From Rhizobiaceae bacterium CPCC 101076 (lineage in GTDB: Bacteria > Pseudomonadota > Alphaproteobacteria > Rhizobiales > Methylopilaceae): DNA of 64,000 bases. Both the position numbers and the translations under genes were made by a program. Numbering within the stretch: the stretch's first letter is position 1; each line of letters opens with the position of its first letter. Location of the stretch: assembly GCA_003347645.1 (NCBI GenBank), contig QDFX01000014.1, positions 1-64,000 on the forward strand, written 5' to 3'. Below are positions 37,003-46,626 of the stretch, piece after piece. The notes under the pieces were generated by a model. It was not told the origin of the DNA and did no database searches. It worked only from the letters and a program-made list of their open reading frames with translations.

Positions 37003-37701
37003 TCAGATCGTTTTCGGCGGCCGCCCGAACCACGGTACGTCGTCGCGCTTGAACAGGGGGATCAGCATCGCGCCGGCAAGAAATCCGCCAGTATGGGCCC
37101 ACCACGCGATTGCGTCGTCCCAGCCGAAGAGGCCGCTTCCGAGCTGAACCACGAACCAGGCGATGATGATCCAGAACGCGGTGACTCGAAGCGGGATGCG
37201 GCCGAACAACAGGATCCACATCTTCACCCTGGGATGAAGCAGGAGATAGGCCGCGATTACGCCCGATATCGCGCCCGAGGCACCGATCAGGGGAGCCTCG
37301 GAGGTCGGCACCGCCAATGCGTGCGCCGCGGAGCCGGCAATGCCGCAGAGAACGTAGAACAAGGCAAATCGCCAATGCCCCATCGAATCCTCGATGTTGT
37401 CGGCGAAGACGAGGATGAAGAGCAGGTTGCCGACCAGGTGGAACGGGTCGCCGTGCAGGAAGAGCGACGTGAAAATCGTCAATTCCGGCGGCACTCCCGC
37501 ATGTACGGGCGCGGCGGCATGGCCGAAGACGACGGCAGGGATCAGCCCCCAGCCATAGGTCGCTGCCAGATTGTCGTCGAGGACCAGACCGGACTGGAAG
37601 ATCGTGTAGACGCCGAGATTGATCGCGATCAGGGCCCAGGAAACGAACGGATAGCGGATGAGAATCCTTGGATTTTCGTCGCTCAGCGGCACGAAGACCA
37701 A
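37003..37701 (-). CDS. Rhomboid-family intramembrane serine protease
   Basis: 232 aa from TTG 37701 (GGAG 8 bp upstream). Six membrane helices. The catalytic Ser lies in LIGASGAISGVIAAYLLLHP and the His in IAWWAHTGGFLAGAMLIPLF, with the loop HGDPFHLVGNLLFILVFADN. It cleaves membrane proteins inside the bilayer; substrates unknown. The C-terminal cytoplasmic tail is short. Confidence 0.93.
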   Translation of the reverse strand: MVFVPLSDENPRILIRYPFVSWALIAINLGVYTIFQSGLVLDDNLAATYGWGLIPAVVFGHAAAPVHAGVPPELTIFTSLFLHGDPFHLVGNLLFILVFADNIEDSMGHWRFALFYVLCGIAGSAAHALAVPTSEAPLIGASGAISGVIAAYLLLHPRVKMWILLFGRIPLRVTAFWIIIAWFVVQLGSGLFGWDDAIAWWAHTGGFLAGAMLIPLFKRDDVPWFGRPPKTI

Positions 37702-37829
37702 GATCGTCTCTCCGAAGGTTCAGCCGCGCTCAGGGATAGCCAAGCCGCACGCCTGCATTGGTGATCCCGCGATCTTGGCCGCACAGGTCAAGGTTGGAAA
37801 GATGCTAGATCGCCGCCGCGATATCGACT

Positions 37830-38027
37830 TCAGCCACGTCCGCCGGCGACCCAGAGGAACAGCATGATGACGCCGATGGCAACGAACTGGAGCAGGACGC
37901 GCCAGCGCATCAGGCTCTGCGAGCGGTCGGGGTCGCCGCCCTTCATCATGTTGACGAGGCCCATGACCAGCACGACGGCGACCGCGGCGATCGCGACGGG
38001 GATCAGATAGAAAATCGCGGAATCCAT
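37830..38027 (-). CDS. HIG1-domain (twin transmembrane) protein
   Basis: 65 aa with two membrane helices and the conserved linker GLVNMMKGGDPDRSQSLMRW, then RVLLQFVAIGVIMLFLWV. This is the HIG1/QRRWR-like small family, linked in mitochondria and some alphaproteobacteria to cytochrome oxidase assembly. It begins 16 bp after the TspO gene on the same strand. Confidence 0.9.
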   Translation of the reverse strand: MDSAIFYLIPVAIAAVAVVLVMGLVNMMKGGDPDRSQSLMRWRVLLQFVAIGVIMLFLWVAGGRG

Positions 38028-38043
38028 TGGGTCACCCAGGATG

Positions 38044-38568
38044 TCAGGCGTTCAATCGCCAGATCGTCACGTTGAGAGCGGTCGCGAACATCACCCAGCC
38101 GAGATAGGGAACGAGCAGCCACGCGGCGAGGCGATCCCTGCGCGCGAAGGCGACAATAGTCCAGATGATCGCCGCGATCAGCGCAATGATGACGCAGACG
38201 CCGGCGAACGGATTCTGGTGGGCGAAGAAGGCGTAGGACCAGGCGACATTGAGAACGAGTTGGACGCCGAAGGGCAGGAGCGCCCGGTTGCTGGCGATCC
38301 ATCCGCCCGAGGCGCGCACGACGAGCCATAGCGAAACGGCCATCAGGCAAAAGAGGGTCGTCCAGGCGACCGGGAACACCCAGTTCGGCGGGTTGAAGTC
38401 CGGCTTTGCGAGACCGGCATACCACCCGAGGTTGGGCGTAGTCAGGGTCGAGCCGAGACGAAGTGCGGTTGCACAGATCAGGAGAGACAGGAGAAGGGCG
38501 AGGCCCGAGCGTATGCGGCCGATATTGAAGCTGCGGTCCATGTCCATCATCGTCTGCCGATCACGCAT
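38044..38568 (-). CDS. TspO/MBR family protein
   Basis: 174 aa with five membrane helices. Family motifs: [20 protein letters not shown] and [14 protein letters not shown] in the first half and [20 protein letters not shown] near the end. TspO binds tetrapyrroles and cholesterol-like ligands and modulates pigment and stress responses. Starts other than [12 protein letters not shown] are possible (ATG seven or nine codons in). Cotranscription with the HIG1 gene is likely. Confidence 0.92.
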   Translation of the reverse strand: MRDRQTMMDMDRSFNIGRIRSGLALLLSLLICATALRLGSTLTTPNLGWYAGLAKPDFNPPNWVFPVAWTTLFCLMAVSLWLVVRASGGWIASNRALLPFGVQLVLNVAWSYAFFAHQNPFAGVCVIIALIAAIIWTIVAFARRDRLAAWLLVPYLGWVMFATALNVTIWRLNA

Positions 38569-38715
38569 CTGTGTACGGGATTTAGCTCAATCCCAAGAGC
38601 ATCAACGGGTTCCGGCGTTAGCCGCAACATTCTGTTAAGCGGTAATGCGTATTTGTACCAATCAACCGAAGGTGGCAAATCACCTCAATGGGGGCAAAGG
38701 CTGGGGAGTATAGTA

Positions 38716-40746
38716 ATGCGTATTTTCTCCGCGTTTCAGCGAGTGAATGTGTTCAAGCGCGTGCGCGTTCCGGCCGCACTGACATCGGTGCGCCTGCGTG
38801 TCTCGCTGCTGAGCATCGCTCCCTTGATCGCCCTCCTCATTGTCGCCGGCACGTTCCGGTTCGGCCAGCATGAGGTGGCGACGGCGGTCCAGCGTGCCGA
38901 CAAATATTCCGATATTTCCAGCGAGGTTGAGCGTTTCCGCGGTCAGCTGGCGACGATGGCGTCGGCCGTGGCGCAATATCGCCTGAAGCCGACCGACACG
39001 ATCAAGGGATCGTTCGACCAGGCCAGGAAAGAGGCGACGCGGGCGATCGAGGCGATCCGTGCCAATGTCGACGACGAGAATTTTCTGGTGACTGTCGGTC
39101 TGCTCTCCGACGGCCTGAACCAGACCGCCGACGCGTTCGCGGATATCGTGAAGGCGCAGGCGGTGCTCGGCACCAAGCAGGCTCCCGGTGTTGATCAGAA
39201 GCTGCAGGCCGCGGGCGACGATCTCGAGGTCTTCATGGAGGATAAGCTGAATGCGCTGGGCGAGGACAGCTATGCGATCGCCAAGACCGTCCAGGAAATC
39301 CGCAAGCTCGAAAAGGGCTACATCATCTCCGGCACGTCCTCGCTGTTCGACCAGTTCAACAAGAGCCTCACGACGCTGGGCGACCAGCTGAAGGACAATC
39401 CGCTTCTGGATGACGGAACGAAGAATAAGGCCGCCGAGGCGATCTCGACCTATCAGCAGCTGTTCAAGGATTGGCGCACCGCCCGCAACAAGCAGGGGAC
39501 GGCAGCCAATGTGACGAGCGACACGCTCGAGAACGTCTCGCTGAACACGAGCGCGCTGCTGGCCTTTGCCCGCGACGGCAAGACCCAGACGGCCGGGGTT
39601 CGGCATCAGGCCGAGCAGTGGACCAACATGGTCGCGGTCGGCATCATCGTGATCGCCATTCTGGTCTGCTCGACGCTCGGCTTCTTCATCGGCCGCAGCA
39701 TCACCAAGCCGATGTCGGATCTCACTTCCGACATGCGCCGGTTGGCGGATGGCGACACCAATATCGAGGTGAAAGGCGCCGAGGGCCGCAATGAGTTGTC
39801 GCAGATGGCTCGCGCGGTGCTCGTGTTCCGCGACAACGCGATCGAACGCGAACGGCTTACCGGCGAACAGGCCGCTGCTGCGACCCAGCGCGAGGCCCGC
39901 GCCCGCGCGGTCGAATCGCTCGTGCACGAGTTCGAGGCGCTGGCCAATTCCGCGATCAACGGCGTCCGCTCGGCCGCCGGCAATCTCGAGGAGACGGCGT
40001 CGAACCTGATCGAGGCCTCGACCCGCGTCACCGAAGAGGCCCGGGCGGCCGGCAATGCCGCCAACAGCGCCTCCGAGAACGTCACCGCGGCGGCCACCGG
40101 AGCGGAAGAGCTCGCTCTGTCGATCCAGGAAATCGAGCAGCAGGCGCTCAAGTCGACCGAGGTTTCGTCTCGCGCGGTCACGGAAGCCAATCGCACGTCC
40201 GATACCATGGGTGGTCTCGCGACGGCGGCAACCCGCATCGGCGAGGTCGTCAGCCTCATCGAGGCGATTGCATCCCAGACCAATCTTCTCGCCCTCAATG
40301 CCACCATCGAGGCGGCCCGGGCGGGCGAAGCGGGCAAGGGCTTCGCGGTCGTCGCGCAGGAGGTGAAGACGCTCGCCTCGCAGACAGCGAGCGCAACGCA
40401 GGAAATCGCCCGCCAGATCGGCGCGATCCAGGAGGCCTCGGCCGATGCCGGCGTCGCCATCGAGCGCGTCAGCGGCATCATCTCCGAGACCTCGTCTATC
40501 GCGGCCGCCGTCGCCGGTGCAGTCGAGGAACAGACGGCCTCGGTGCAGTCGATCGCCGGCAACGTCGCCCGGGCGTCGAACGAAGCGCAGTCCGGCTCCT
40601 TGGCCATGGCCTCGGTCGAGGAAGCGGCGGCATCCGCCCGCATGGTCGCCGACGATGTCGCCAATCTCGCGACCGACCTGTCGAAGGAGGCGCAGCGGCT
40701 CGAAGAAGCCGTGAACGGCTTCCTCCGCGAGGTTCAGGCGGCCTGA
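38716..40746 (+). CDS. Methyl-accepting chemotaxis protein with large helical sensor
   Basis: 676 aa from ATG 38716 (GGGGAG 7 bp upstream). TM1 about 30-46, a periplasmic helical domain of about 255 residues ([20 protein letters not shown], then [20 protein letters not shown]), TM2 about 303-325, HAMP, and the signalling hairpin with [20 protein letters not shown] near 520. The size and helix pattern suggest an HBM (helical bimodular) sensor, which often binds organic acids; that is inference. No CheW-box at the tail. A long terminator follows. Confidence 0.93.
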   Translation: MRIFSAFQRVNVFKRVRVPAALTSVRLRVSLLSIAPLIALLIVAGTFRFGQHEVATAVQRADKYSDISSEVERFRGQLATMASAVAQYRLKPTDTIKGSFDQARKEATRAIEAIRANVDDENFLVTVGLLSDGLNQTADAFADIVKAQAVLGTKQAPGVDQKLQAAGDDLEVFMEDKLNALGEDSYAIAKTVQEIRKLEKGYIISGTSSLFDQFNKSLTTLGDQLKDNPLLDDGTKNKAAEAISTYQQLFKDWRTARNKQGTAANVTSDTLENVSLNTSALLAFARDGKTQTAGVRHQAEQWTNMVAVGIIVIAILVCSTLGFFIGRSITKPMSDLTSDMRRLADGDTNIEVKGAEGRNELSQMARAVLVFRDNAIERERLTGEQAAAATQREARARAVESLVHEFEALANSAINGVRSAAGNLEETASNLIEASTRVTEEARAAGNAANSASENVTAAATGAEELALSIQEIEQQALKSTEVSSRAVTEANRTSDTMGGLATAATRIGEVVSLIEAIASQTNLLALNATIEAARAGEAGKGFAVVAQEVKTLASQTASATQEIARQIGAIQEASADAGVAIERVSGIISETSSIAAAVAGAVEEQTASVQSIAGNVARASNEAQSGSLAMASVEEAAASARMVADDVANLATDLSKEAQRLEEAVNGFLREVQAA

Positions 40747-40771
40747 CGAACCGGCATTGCCGGACTATCGA

Positions 40772-40826
40772 CAAAGGATCGGGGCGCGTTGCGGTTGAAC
40801 CGTGACAGCGCCCCGATCCTTTGTTT
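40772..40826 (+). terminator. Long-stem terminator after the chemoreceptor gene
   Basis: CAAAGGATCGGGGCGC (40772-40787) pairs perfectly with GCGCCCCGATCCTTTG (40808-40823), a 16-bp stem. The 20-base loop contains a smaller hairpin CGGTT-GA-ACCG. Only a short T run follows, but the position 25 bp after the stop fits termination. Confidence 0.82.
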
Positions 40827-40873
40827 ATGGCTAGTCTTCAGGATGCAGGAACGCCGCTTTGGCTCGGAGCCGT

Positions 40874-42040
40874 ATGAAATCTGCCTGGGCCATCGTCTAT
40901 GACGTCTATCTGCGCTTCACCGCGCATGACGCCTGGGCGATCGCGAGCCATGTGGCGATGTCGGTGCTACTCGCTCTGTTTCCGTTCCTGATCGTCGTGA
41001 CCGCGCTCGCTTCGCTGATCGGCACGCCGCAGGTCGCGTCCGAGGTGATCGGGCTGGCGTTCGAGGGATGGCCGGAGTCTCTGGCAGCGCCGCTGGCCGG
41101 TGAAATCACTCGTGTGTTGACCGGACGCCGCCTCGACCTTCTGACGGTCGGTGTCGTCCTTCTGCTGTGGACTGCGTCCTCGGCGGTCGAGGCGATGCGG
41201 GTCGCGCTCGTCCGGGCCTATGGCGTTCCGGACCTCAGGACCTGGTATTTCAATCGTCTGCAGAGCACCGGCTTCATGCTGCTCGGCGCGGCCGGCATGC
41301 TCGTGCTTGCGGTGGCCGTCGTCCTGTGGTCGCCCATCTGGGAGTTTGCGGTCCGATATTTTCCGGAGATCCGGGCAGCGACCTGGTCGGACGAGTTCTT
41401 CCGCTATAGCGCGACCGGCCTGTTCCTCGCGGGCGGGCTGATCCTCGCCCATCTGTGGCTGCCGCCGCAGCGCGTGCCGATCCTGTTCATCCTGCCGGGC
41501 ACCGCGCTGACCATCGTTCTCTGGCTCGTCGGCGCGTCCGTATTCGGATACTGGCTGGCGCGGTTCAGCAATTACGCCTCCACCTATGCCGGCCTCGGCG
41601 GCATCATGGCGGTGATCTTCTTCCTCTACATGAATTCGGTCGCCTTCATTCTCGGCGGCGAGTTGAACGCGGTTCTGGCATCCAGGAAGCGGGCAAGGGA
41701 TACGCGGCTGGCCCAGCAGGGACCGTCGCCGGAACCCGGCCCGGACGCGCACGTTGGTCCCCGAAAGGAGATCATCGTGACCGACCACCGCACGCACGAC
41801 ACCCCGCCCCGCAAAAACGCCACCGAGGCCCGTCAGGGCGCCAGAGGGACCCCGGTTCTGTGGGTTCTGATCTGTGGTCTGGCGCTCGCGGTCGTGGCGC
41901 TGTTCTTCTTCCTGTCGACGGATGTTCAGAATCCGCCGCCGGTGCCGGTAGAGCAGCAGCCGGTTGGGCCGAGCTCCGATGCGACGCCGAACAATGCGGA
42001 GCCGTCGCGGCTCGACGCGCCGCCCGGCCCGGCCAAGTGA
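40874..42040 (+). CDS. YihY/BrkB family membrane protein with an extra C-terminal membrane segment
   Basis: 388 aa from ATG 40874 (GGAG 4 bp upstream); TTG 40859 is possible. Residues 1-285 are the six-helix BrkB/YihY fold, ending FFLYMNSVAFILGGELNAVL. BrkB proteins are widespread; the older RNase BN label is wrong. The frame then runs without a stop through a hydrophilic link (about 285-300) into a 90-residue tail with its own membrane helix, VLWVLICGLALAVVALFFFL. That tail looks like a separate small gene in related genomes and keeps a strong internal ribosome site, so this may be an in-frame fusion. The last residues are Pro-rich. Confidence 0.88.
   Translation: MKSAWAIVYDVYLRFTAHDAWAIASHVAMSVLLALFPFLIVVTALASLIGTPQVASEVIGLAFEGWPESLAAPLAGEITRVLTGRRLDLLTVGVVLLLWTASSAVEAMRVALVRAYGVPDLRTWYFNRLQSTGFMLLGAAGMLVLAVAVVLWSPIWEFAVRYFPEIRAATWSDEFFRYSATGLFLAGGLILAHLWLPPQRVPILFILPGTALTIVLWLVGASVFGYWLARFSNYASTYAGLGGIMAVIFFLYMNSVAFILGGELNAVLASRKRARDTRLAQQGPSPEPGPDAHVGPRKEIIVTDHRTHDTPPRKNATEARQGARGTPVLWVLICGLALAVVALFFFLSTDVQNPPPVPVEQQPVGPSSDATPNNAEPSRLDAPPGPAK
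41777..42040 (+). other. Internal in-frame start: small membrane protein inside the BrkB ORF
   Basis: GTG 41777 is preceded by AAAGGAG (41764-41770) with 6-bp spacing, the best ribosome-binding site in this area. It would give 87 aa: a hydrophilic start MTDHRTHDTPPRKNATEARQ, a membrane helix and a Pro-rich tail. The ARQG-plus-one-helix layout resembles stand-alone small proteins I recall from this order. Seen directly: the site and frame. Separate translation is inference. Confidence 0.55.
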
Positions 42041-42322
42041 TCAGCGGCGATTGCGGTCTTCGGGCGGCAGGACTTCGTATTCCGCGTCGATGATCGTCTC
42101 GCTTGCGGACCGCGGCGCGCGGGCACTCTTTCGGGCACGCCAGCGATAGACGGCGTCCAGCACCAGGAGCGCGGGGAACACGACAAGGAAGACGCCGGTC
42201 GCCACGATCGCCAAAGTCACGACGATCGCGGCCGCGATCGCGCCGATCACGGCGATTTGCCATGCCGGCATGCGGGATGCGCGGAGGCGGAACAGGCCGA
42301 AGGGTTGGTTTGCGTTCATCAT
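42041..42322 (-). CDS. Hypothetical membrane protein
   Basis: 93 aa with two closely spaced hydrophobic stretches, AWQIAVIGAIAAAIVVTLAI and VATGVFLVVFPALLVLDAVY (about 20-60), then a basic and acidic cytoplasmic tail ending EVLPPEDRNRR. Its stop codon abuts that of the BrkB ORF. Family not recognised; two start Met codons are adjacent. Confidence 0.72.
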   Translation of the reverse strand: MMNANQPFGLFRLRASRMPAWQIAVIGAIAAAIVVTLAIVATGVFLVVFPALLVLDAVYRWRARKSARAPRSASETIIDAEYEVLPPEDRNRR

Positions 42323-42426
42323 CTAAACCTAGACGCCTTATATCGGCCTTCGCCGCTCCAAATCCAAGCGCCACGAAACCGCAGGACTCCGGCGGCGTTT
42401 CCAATTGAAAGATTCGGAGGCGAGAA

Positions 42427-42696
42427 GTGCCCTCGACCGCGATCAAACAGATTGCCTATCTGCCGGACGACCGCGAACTCGACGTGACATTCGTCGGAAG
42501 CAATCGGACCTACACCTATTTTGGCGTCGAGCCCGAAGTGCACGAGGATTTTGTCCACGCGATGTCGAAGGGACAGTTTTTCAATGCACGTATCAGGGAT
42601 CGCTACGAATATCGGCTCAAGACGGCTAGCTCGCCGAAGCCTCGATCGCCAGAGCGTGGACCCGCTCGCGGAGTTCCTCGGCCAACACGGCATTGA
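42427..42696 (+). CDS. KTSC domain protein
   Basis: 89 aa from GTG 42427 with GGAGG 6 bp upstream. The whole KTSC fold is present: IAYLPDDRELDVTFVGSNRT, YTYFGVEPEVHEDFVHAMSK, GQFFNARIRDRYEYRL. The family is linked to lysyl-tRNA synthetase C-termini and often found alone; its role is not proven. The final 23 codons overlap the convergent bolA gene by 71 bp and are Pro/Arg-rich, so the tail is probably non-essential. Confidence 0.85.
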   Translation: MPSTAIKQIAYLPDDRELDVTFVGSNRTYTYFGVEPEVHEDFVHAMSKGQFFNARIRDRYEYRLKTASSPKPRSPERGPARGVPRPTRH

Positions 42697-42889
42697 CGGC
42701 GCGATGGGTCTCGACCCGGCTCTTGCCGGCGAATTGCGGCGAGCCGATGCGGACACGGAAATGGGTTTCCCCACCCTCGCGCCAGCCGCCATGGCCCGCA
42801 TGCTGGTGGCTCTCGTCGATGACCTCCAGCCGGGTCGGTTCGAAGGCGGCGCGAAGTTTCGATTCAATGCGGTTTCTAAACGTGCTCAT
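42626..42889 (-). CDS. BolA family protein
   Basis: 87 aa from ATG 42889. Motifs: IESKLRAAFEPTRLEVIDES, the glycine loop HQHAGHGGWREGGETHFRVR and KSRVETHRAVNAVLAEELRE with the conserved His. BolA proteins partner monothiol glutaredoxins in iron-sulphur handling and regulate envelope genes. It stands divergent from the J-domain gene and overlaps the KTSC gene tail-to-tail. Confidence 0.93.
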   Translation of the reverse strand: MSTFRNRIESKLRAAFEPTRLEVIDESHQHAGHGGWREGGETHFRVRIGSPQFAGKSRVETHRAVNAVLAEELRERVHALAIEASAS

Positions 42890-43031
42890 AGCGCCTACAT
42901 AATGGCTCCGGCTCGTCGAACGAAGCGTTCTGCGCGCCGTCGTGATCGATCCGTCAACCCTTCTATCGCATCCTGAGACCAGTGGCCGCGTTCGCTTGTC
43001 GCGCCCGCCGGAGCCGCCCATAATCGACGCT

Positions 43032-43667
43032 ATGAAACTTGATTCACCCTGGTTCGATCGCATCCGCGCCGCGCGCAAGCCGACGGCTGCCGAAGCACAG
43101 GCGAAGCCCGGAATGTGCGAACACCCCGGCTGCGCCGACAAGGGCGATTTTCGCGCGCCGAAGGGGCGTGACCGCGAGGGTCAGTACTGGCGATTCTGCT
43201 TCCAGCATGTCCGCGAGTACAACCAGTCATTCAATTATTTCCGCGACATGCCGGACGACGCGGTTGCGGCCTGGCAGAAGGATTCGCTGACCGGCCATCG
43301 CCCGACATGGACGATGGGCGTCAACCGTGCAGCCGGCGGCAAGGTCCCGCCGCGGCCGCATTCATCTCATCCGCGCTTCGGCAATTGGGATTTCGCGGAC
43401 CCCTTCAACGTATTCGGAGGCGATGCCGAGGCGCGCCGGCCCGAACCCGAGGCACCGCGTCGCCGCGCCCTCAAGAAGGTCGAGCGGAATTCGCTGATCG
43501 AACTCGGCCTGGAAGAGAGTGCGTCGGGGGAAGAGATCAAGGCCCGTTTCAAGACCTTGGTGAAACGGCTGCATCCCGATGCAAATGGCGGTGACCGTGC
43601 GACCGAGGATAAATTGCGCGCTGTCATCCAAGCCTATAATTACCTAAAACAGGCTGGTCTCTGCTGA
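43032..43667 (+). CDS. J-domain protein (DnaJ-like)
   Basis: 211 aa from ATG 43032. The first part has MCEHPGCADKGDFRAPKGRD with two Cys and RFCFQHVREYN, a possible zinc knuckle; the C-terminal 65 residues form a J domain (LIELGLEESASGEEIKARFK, the HPD tripeptide in LVKRLHPDANGGD, YNYLKQAGLC). The layout is common in Hyphomicrobiales beside cobS-cobT. It would stimulate a Hsp70; its client is unknown, though the position next to the CobS AAA+ gene is suggestive. Confidence 0.91.
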   Translation: MKLDSPWFDRIRAARKPTAAEAQAKPGMCEHPGCADKGDFRAPKGRDREGQYWRFCFQHVREYNQSFNYFRDMPDDAVAAWQKDSLTGHRPTWTMGVNRAAGGKVPPRPHSSHPRFGNWDFADPFNVFGGDAEARRPEPEAPRRRALKKVERNSLIELGLEESASGEEIKARFKTLVKRLHPDANGGDRATEDKLRAVIQAYNYLKQAGLC

Positions 43668-43727
43668 CTGGCATGTCGCCCATGGCGGGCGGCCCACGGC
43701 CGTGCGGGTCGTGGTTCAGGAGGTTTC

Positions 43728-44717
43728 ATGGCGACTGTAGCTGAAGGCGTCCGGGGTATACCGGACATGAAGGTGTCCGTACGTCAGACGTTCGGTATCG
43801 ACTCTGACCTGGAAGTGCCTGCTTATTCCGAGACCGACGACCACGTTCCGGATCTCGATCCCGATTATCTGTTCGACAAGAACACGACGCTTGCGATCCT
43901 CGCCGGCTTCGCGCGGAACCGCCGCGTGATGGTCACGGGCTATCACGGCACCGGCAAGTCGACGCATATCGAGCAGGTCGCGGCGCGCCTCAACTGGCCG
44001 TGCGTGCGCATCAATCTCGACAGCCACGTCTCGCGTATCGACCTCGTCGGCAAGGACGCGATCGTCCTGAAGGACGGCGCGCAGGTCACCGAGTTCAAGG
44101 ACGGCATGCTGCCCTGGGCGCTGCAGAACAATGTCGCGCTCGTCTTCGACGAATATGATGCCGGCCGCCCGGACGTGATGTTCGTGATCCAGCGCGTGCT
44201 CGAAGTATCCGGCCGCCTGACGCTGCTCGACCAGAAGCGCGTCATCCGTCCTCACCCGGCCTTTCGCCTGTTCGCGACGGCGAACACGGTCGGTCTCGGC
44301 GACACGTCGGGCCTCTATCACGGCACCCAGCAGATCAACCAGGGTCAGATGGACCGCTGGTCGATCGTGACGACGCTGAACTATCTGCCGCACGACAACG
44401 AGGTCGATATCGTCCTCGCCAAGTCGCCGCACTACAAGGGCAGGCCCGAAGGCCGCGAGATCGTCTCGAAGATGGTCCGTCTCGCCGACCTGACCCGCAA
44501 CGCGTTCATCAACGGTGACCTGTCGACCGTGATGAGCCCGCGTTCGGTGATCACCTGGTCCGAAAACGCCGACATCTTCAGCGATATCGGCTTCGCGTTC
44601 CGCCTGACCTTCCTCAACAAGTGCGATGAGCTGGAGCGGCCGCTGGTCGCCGAGTTCTATCAGCGCTGCTTCGGCCAGGAACTGGCCGAATCCGCGGTGA
44701 ATGTCGCACTGAGCTGA
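43728..44717 (+). CDS. cobS: Cobaltochelatase subunit CobS
   Basis: 329 aa AAA+ ATPase of the aerobic cobalt chelatase (CobN-CobS-CobT) that inserts Co2+ into hydrogenobyrinic acid a,c-diamide in B12 synthesis. Walker [19 protein letters not shown] near 68, Walker [12 protein letters not shown], sensor [26 protein letters not shown] lies just before the ATG. cobT follows by 13 bp. No cobalamin riboswitch pattern is visible in the 60-bp gap upstream. Confidence 0.97.
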   Translation: MATVAEGVRGIPDMKVSVRQTFGIDSDLEVPAYSETDDHVPDLDPDYLFDKNTTLAILAGFARNRRVMVTGYHGTGKSTHIEQVAARLNWPCVRINLDSHVSRIDLVGKDAIVLKDGAQVTEFKDGMLPWALQNNVALVFDEYDAGRPDVMFVIQRVLEVSGRLTLLDQKRVIRPHPAFRLFATANTVGLGDTSGLYHGTQQINQGQMDRWSIVTTLNYLPHDNEVDIVLAKSPHYKGRPEGREIVSKMVRLADLTRNAFINGDLSTVMSPRSVITWSENADIFSDIGFAFRLTFLNKCDELERPLVAEFYQRCFGQELAESAVNVALS

Positions 44718-44730
44718 GCCAGGTCGAGTC

Positions 44731-46626
44731 ATGGCCGCCTCGAATTCAGGACCGACCAAGCCACGCGAACCGCCGAGCGAGCCCCTGAAGCGCTCGGTGG
44801 CCGCGACCTTGCGCGCGATCGCGGGCAAGTCGGATCTCGAAATCAGCTTCTCGCAGGAGCGAGCCTCGCTCACCGGCAATACCGCACGTTTGCCGGAACC
44901 GCCGCGCCGCCTGACCGCGAAGGATGCCGCTGTCCTGCGCGGCAATGCCGACGCTCTGGCGCTGAAACTCGCCTGCCACGACCCGAAGCTGCACAACAGG
45001 CTCGTGCCGCGGGGAACCGAGGCGCGGGCGATCTTCGACGCCGTCGAGCAGGCGCGCTGCGAGGCGATCGGCTCGCGCCGGATGTCGGGTGTTGCGAACA
45101 ACATCACGGCGATGCTCGACGAACGCTTCACGCGCGCGAGCTATGATGACCTGTCCGCCCGCGAGGACGCTCCGATCGAGGAGGCGCTCTCGCTGATGGT
45201 CCGCCAGCGGCTGACCGGTATCGAGCCGCCGGCGTCCGGCCAGAAGGTCGTCGACCTCTGGAAGGGCTGGATCGAGGAAAAGGCCGGCAAGAATCTCGAA
45301 GACCTCGATCTGGTCCTGAACGACCAGATCGCATTCGCGCGTTCCATGCGCGAACTCCTGACCGCGCTCGAAATGGGCGACGAATTCGCCTCCGATCTCG
45401 ACGAGATGACGGATGAGGAGGGCGACGCGGACACCGACAAGGATCCCGGCCAGGAAGAGGGCGGCGAGCGCGGCGAGGAGAGCGCCGAGGGTGCCCAGTC
45501 GGCGGAGGCCGAGGCGACCGACGACGAGCCCGATTTCGGCGAGATGGAGCAGGCCGACGCGCCGCCTTCCGAAACGCCGGACGAGGCGGAGGAGGGCGAC
45601 GCCGAGGACATTAACGAGCCGCCGCGGCGCCAGCTGTCGAACACTCAAGGTGTGGCCGTCGACTACCGCGCCTTCACCAACCGCTTCGACGAGACCATGC
45701 ACGCCGAGGAGCTCTGCGACGCCGACGAGCTGGCGCGCCTCCGCTCGTATCTCGACAAGCAGCTCGCCAACCTCCAGGGCGTCGTCGGGCGTTTGGCGAA
45801 CCGGCTGCAGCGCCGCCTGCTCGCGCAGCAGAACCGCGCCTGGGACTTCGACCTCGAAGAGGGCACGCTCGATCCGGCGCGTCTGTCCCGCGTCGTCACC
45901 GATCCGATGCAGCCACTCTCCTTCATGAGCGAGCGCGACACCGATTTCCGCGACACCGTCGTCACGCTCCTGCTCGACAATTCGGGCTCGATGCGCGGAC
46001 GCCCGATCACTGTCGCGGCGACCTGCGCCGACATTCTAGCGCGAACGCTGGAGCGGTGCGGCGTGAAGGTCGAGATCCTTGGCTTCACGACCCGCGCCTG
46101 GAAGGGCGGGCAGTCGCGCGAAGCGTGGCTGCAGGCCGGCAAGCCGCCTTATCCAGGCCGCCTGAACGATCTCCGCCATATCATCTACAAGTCCGCCGAC
46201 GCGCCCTGGCGCCGGGCCCGGAAGAATCTCGGCCTGATGATGCGCGAGGGTCTCCTGAAGGAGAACATCGACGGCGAGGCGCTGGACTGGGCGCACAAGC
46301 GCCTGCTGGCCCGGCCGGAACAGCGCCGCATCCTGATGATGATCTCGGACGGCGCGCCCGTCGACGATTCCACTTTGTCGGTCAACAACGGCAATTATCT
46401 CGAGAAGCATTTGCGGGCCGTCATCGAGGACATCGAGACGCGCTCGCCGGTCGAGTTGATTGCCATCGGCATCGGTCACGACGTGACGCGCTACTACCGG
46501 CGCGCCGTGACGATCGTCGATGCCGAGGAACTCGGCGGTGTGATGACCGAGAAGCTCGCCGAACTCTTCGACGAGAAGGCGACGCCGAGAAGTCCGGCTC
46601 CGCGCCGCGCAACCGTCCGGGCCTGA
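44731..46626 (+). CDS. cobT: Cobaltochelatase subunit CobT
   Basis: 631 aa. N-terminal part about 1-215, then an acidic linker about 215-305 ([20 protein letters not shown]), then a von Willebrand A domain with [23 protein letters not shown] near 415 and [15 protein letters not shown]. CobT pairs with CobS as the two-ring motor for CobN; cobN is not in the window. The stop overlaps the next start (TGATG). Confidence 0.97.
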   Translation: MAASNSGPTKPREPPSEPLKRSVAATLRAIAGKSDLEISFSQERASLTGNTARLPEPPRRLTAKDAAVLRGNADALALKLACHDPKLHNRLVPRGTEARAIFDAVEQARCEAIGSRRMSGVANNITAMLDERFTRASYDDLSAREDAPIEEALSLMVRQRLTGIEPPASGQKVVDLWKGWIEEKAGKNLEDLDLVLNDQIAFARSMRELLTALEMGDEFASDLDEMTDEEGDADTDKDPGQEEGGERGEESAEGAQSAEAEATDDEPDFGEMEQADAPPSETPDEAEEGDAEDINEPPRRQLSNTQGVAVDYRAFTNRFDETMHAEELCDADELARLRSYLDKQLANLQGVVGRLANRLQRRLLAQQNRAWDFDLEEGTLDPARLSRVVTDPMQPLSFMSERDTDFRDTVVTLLLDNSGSMRGRPITVAATCADILARTLERCGVKVEILGFTTRAWKGGQSREAWLQAGKPPYPGRLNDLRHIIYKSADAPWRRARKNLGLMMREGLLKENIDGEALDWAHKRLLARPEQRRILMMISDGAPVDDSTLSVNNGNYLEKHLRAVIEDIETRSPVELIAIGIGHDVTRYYRRAVTIVDAEELGGVMTEKLAELFDEKATPRSPAPRRATVRA

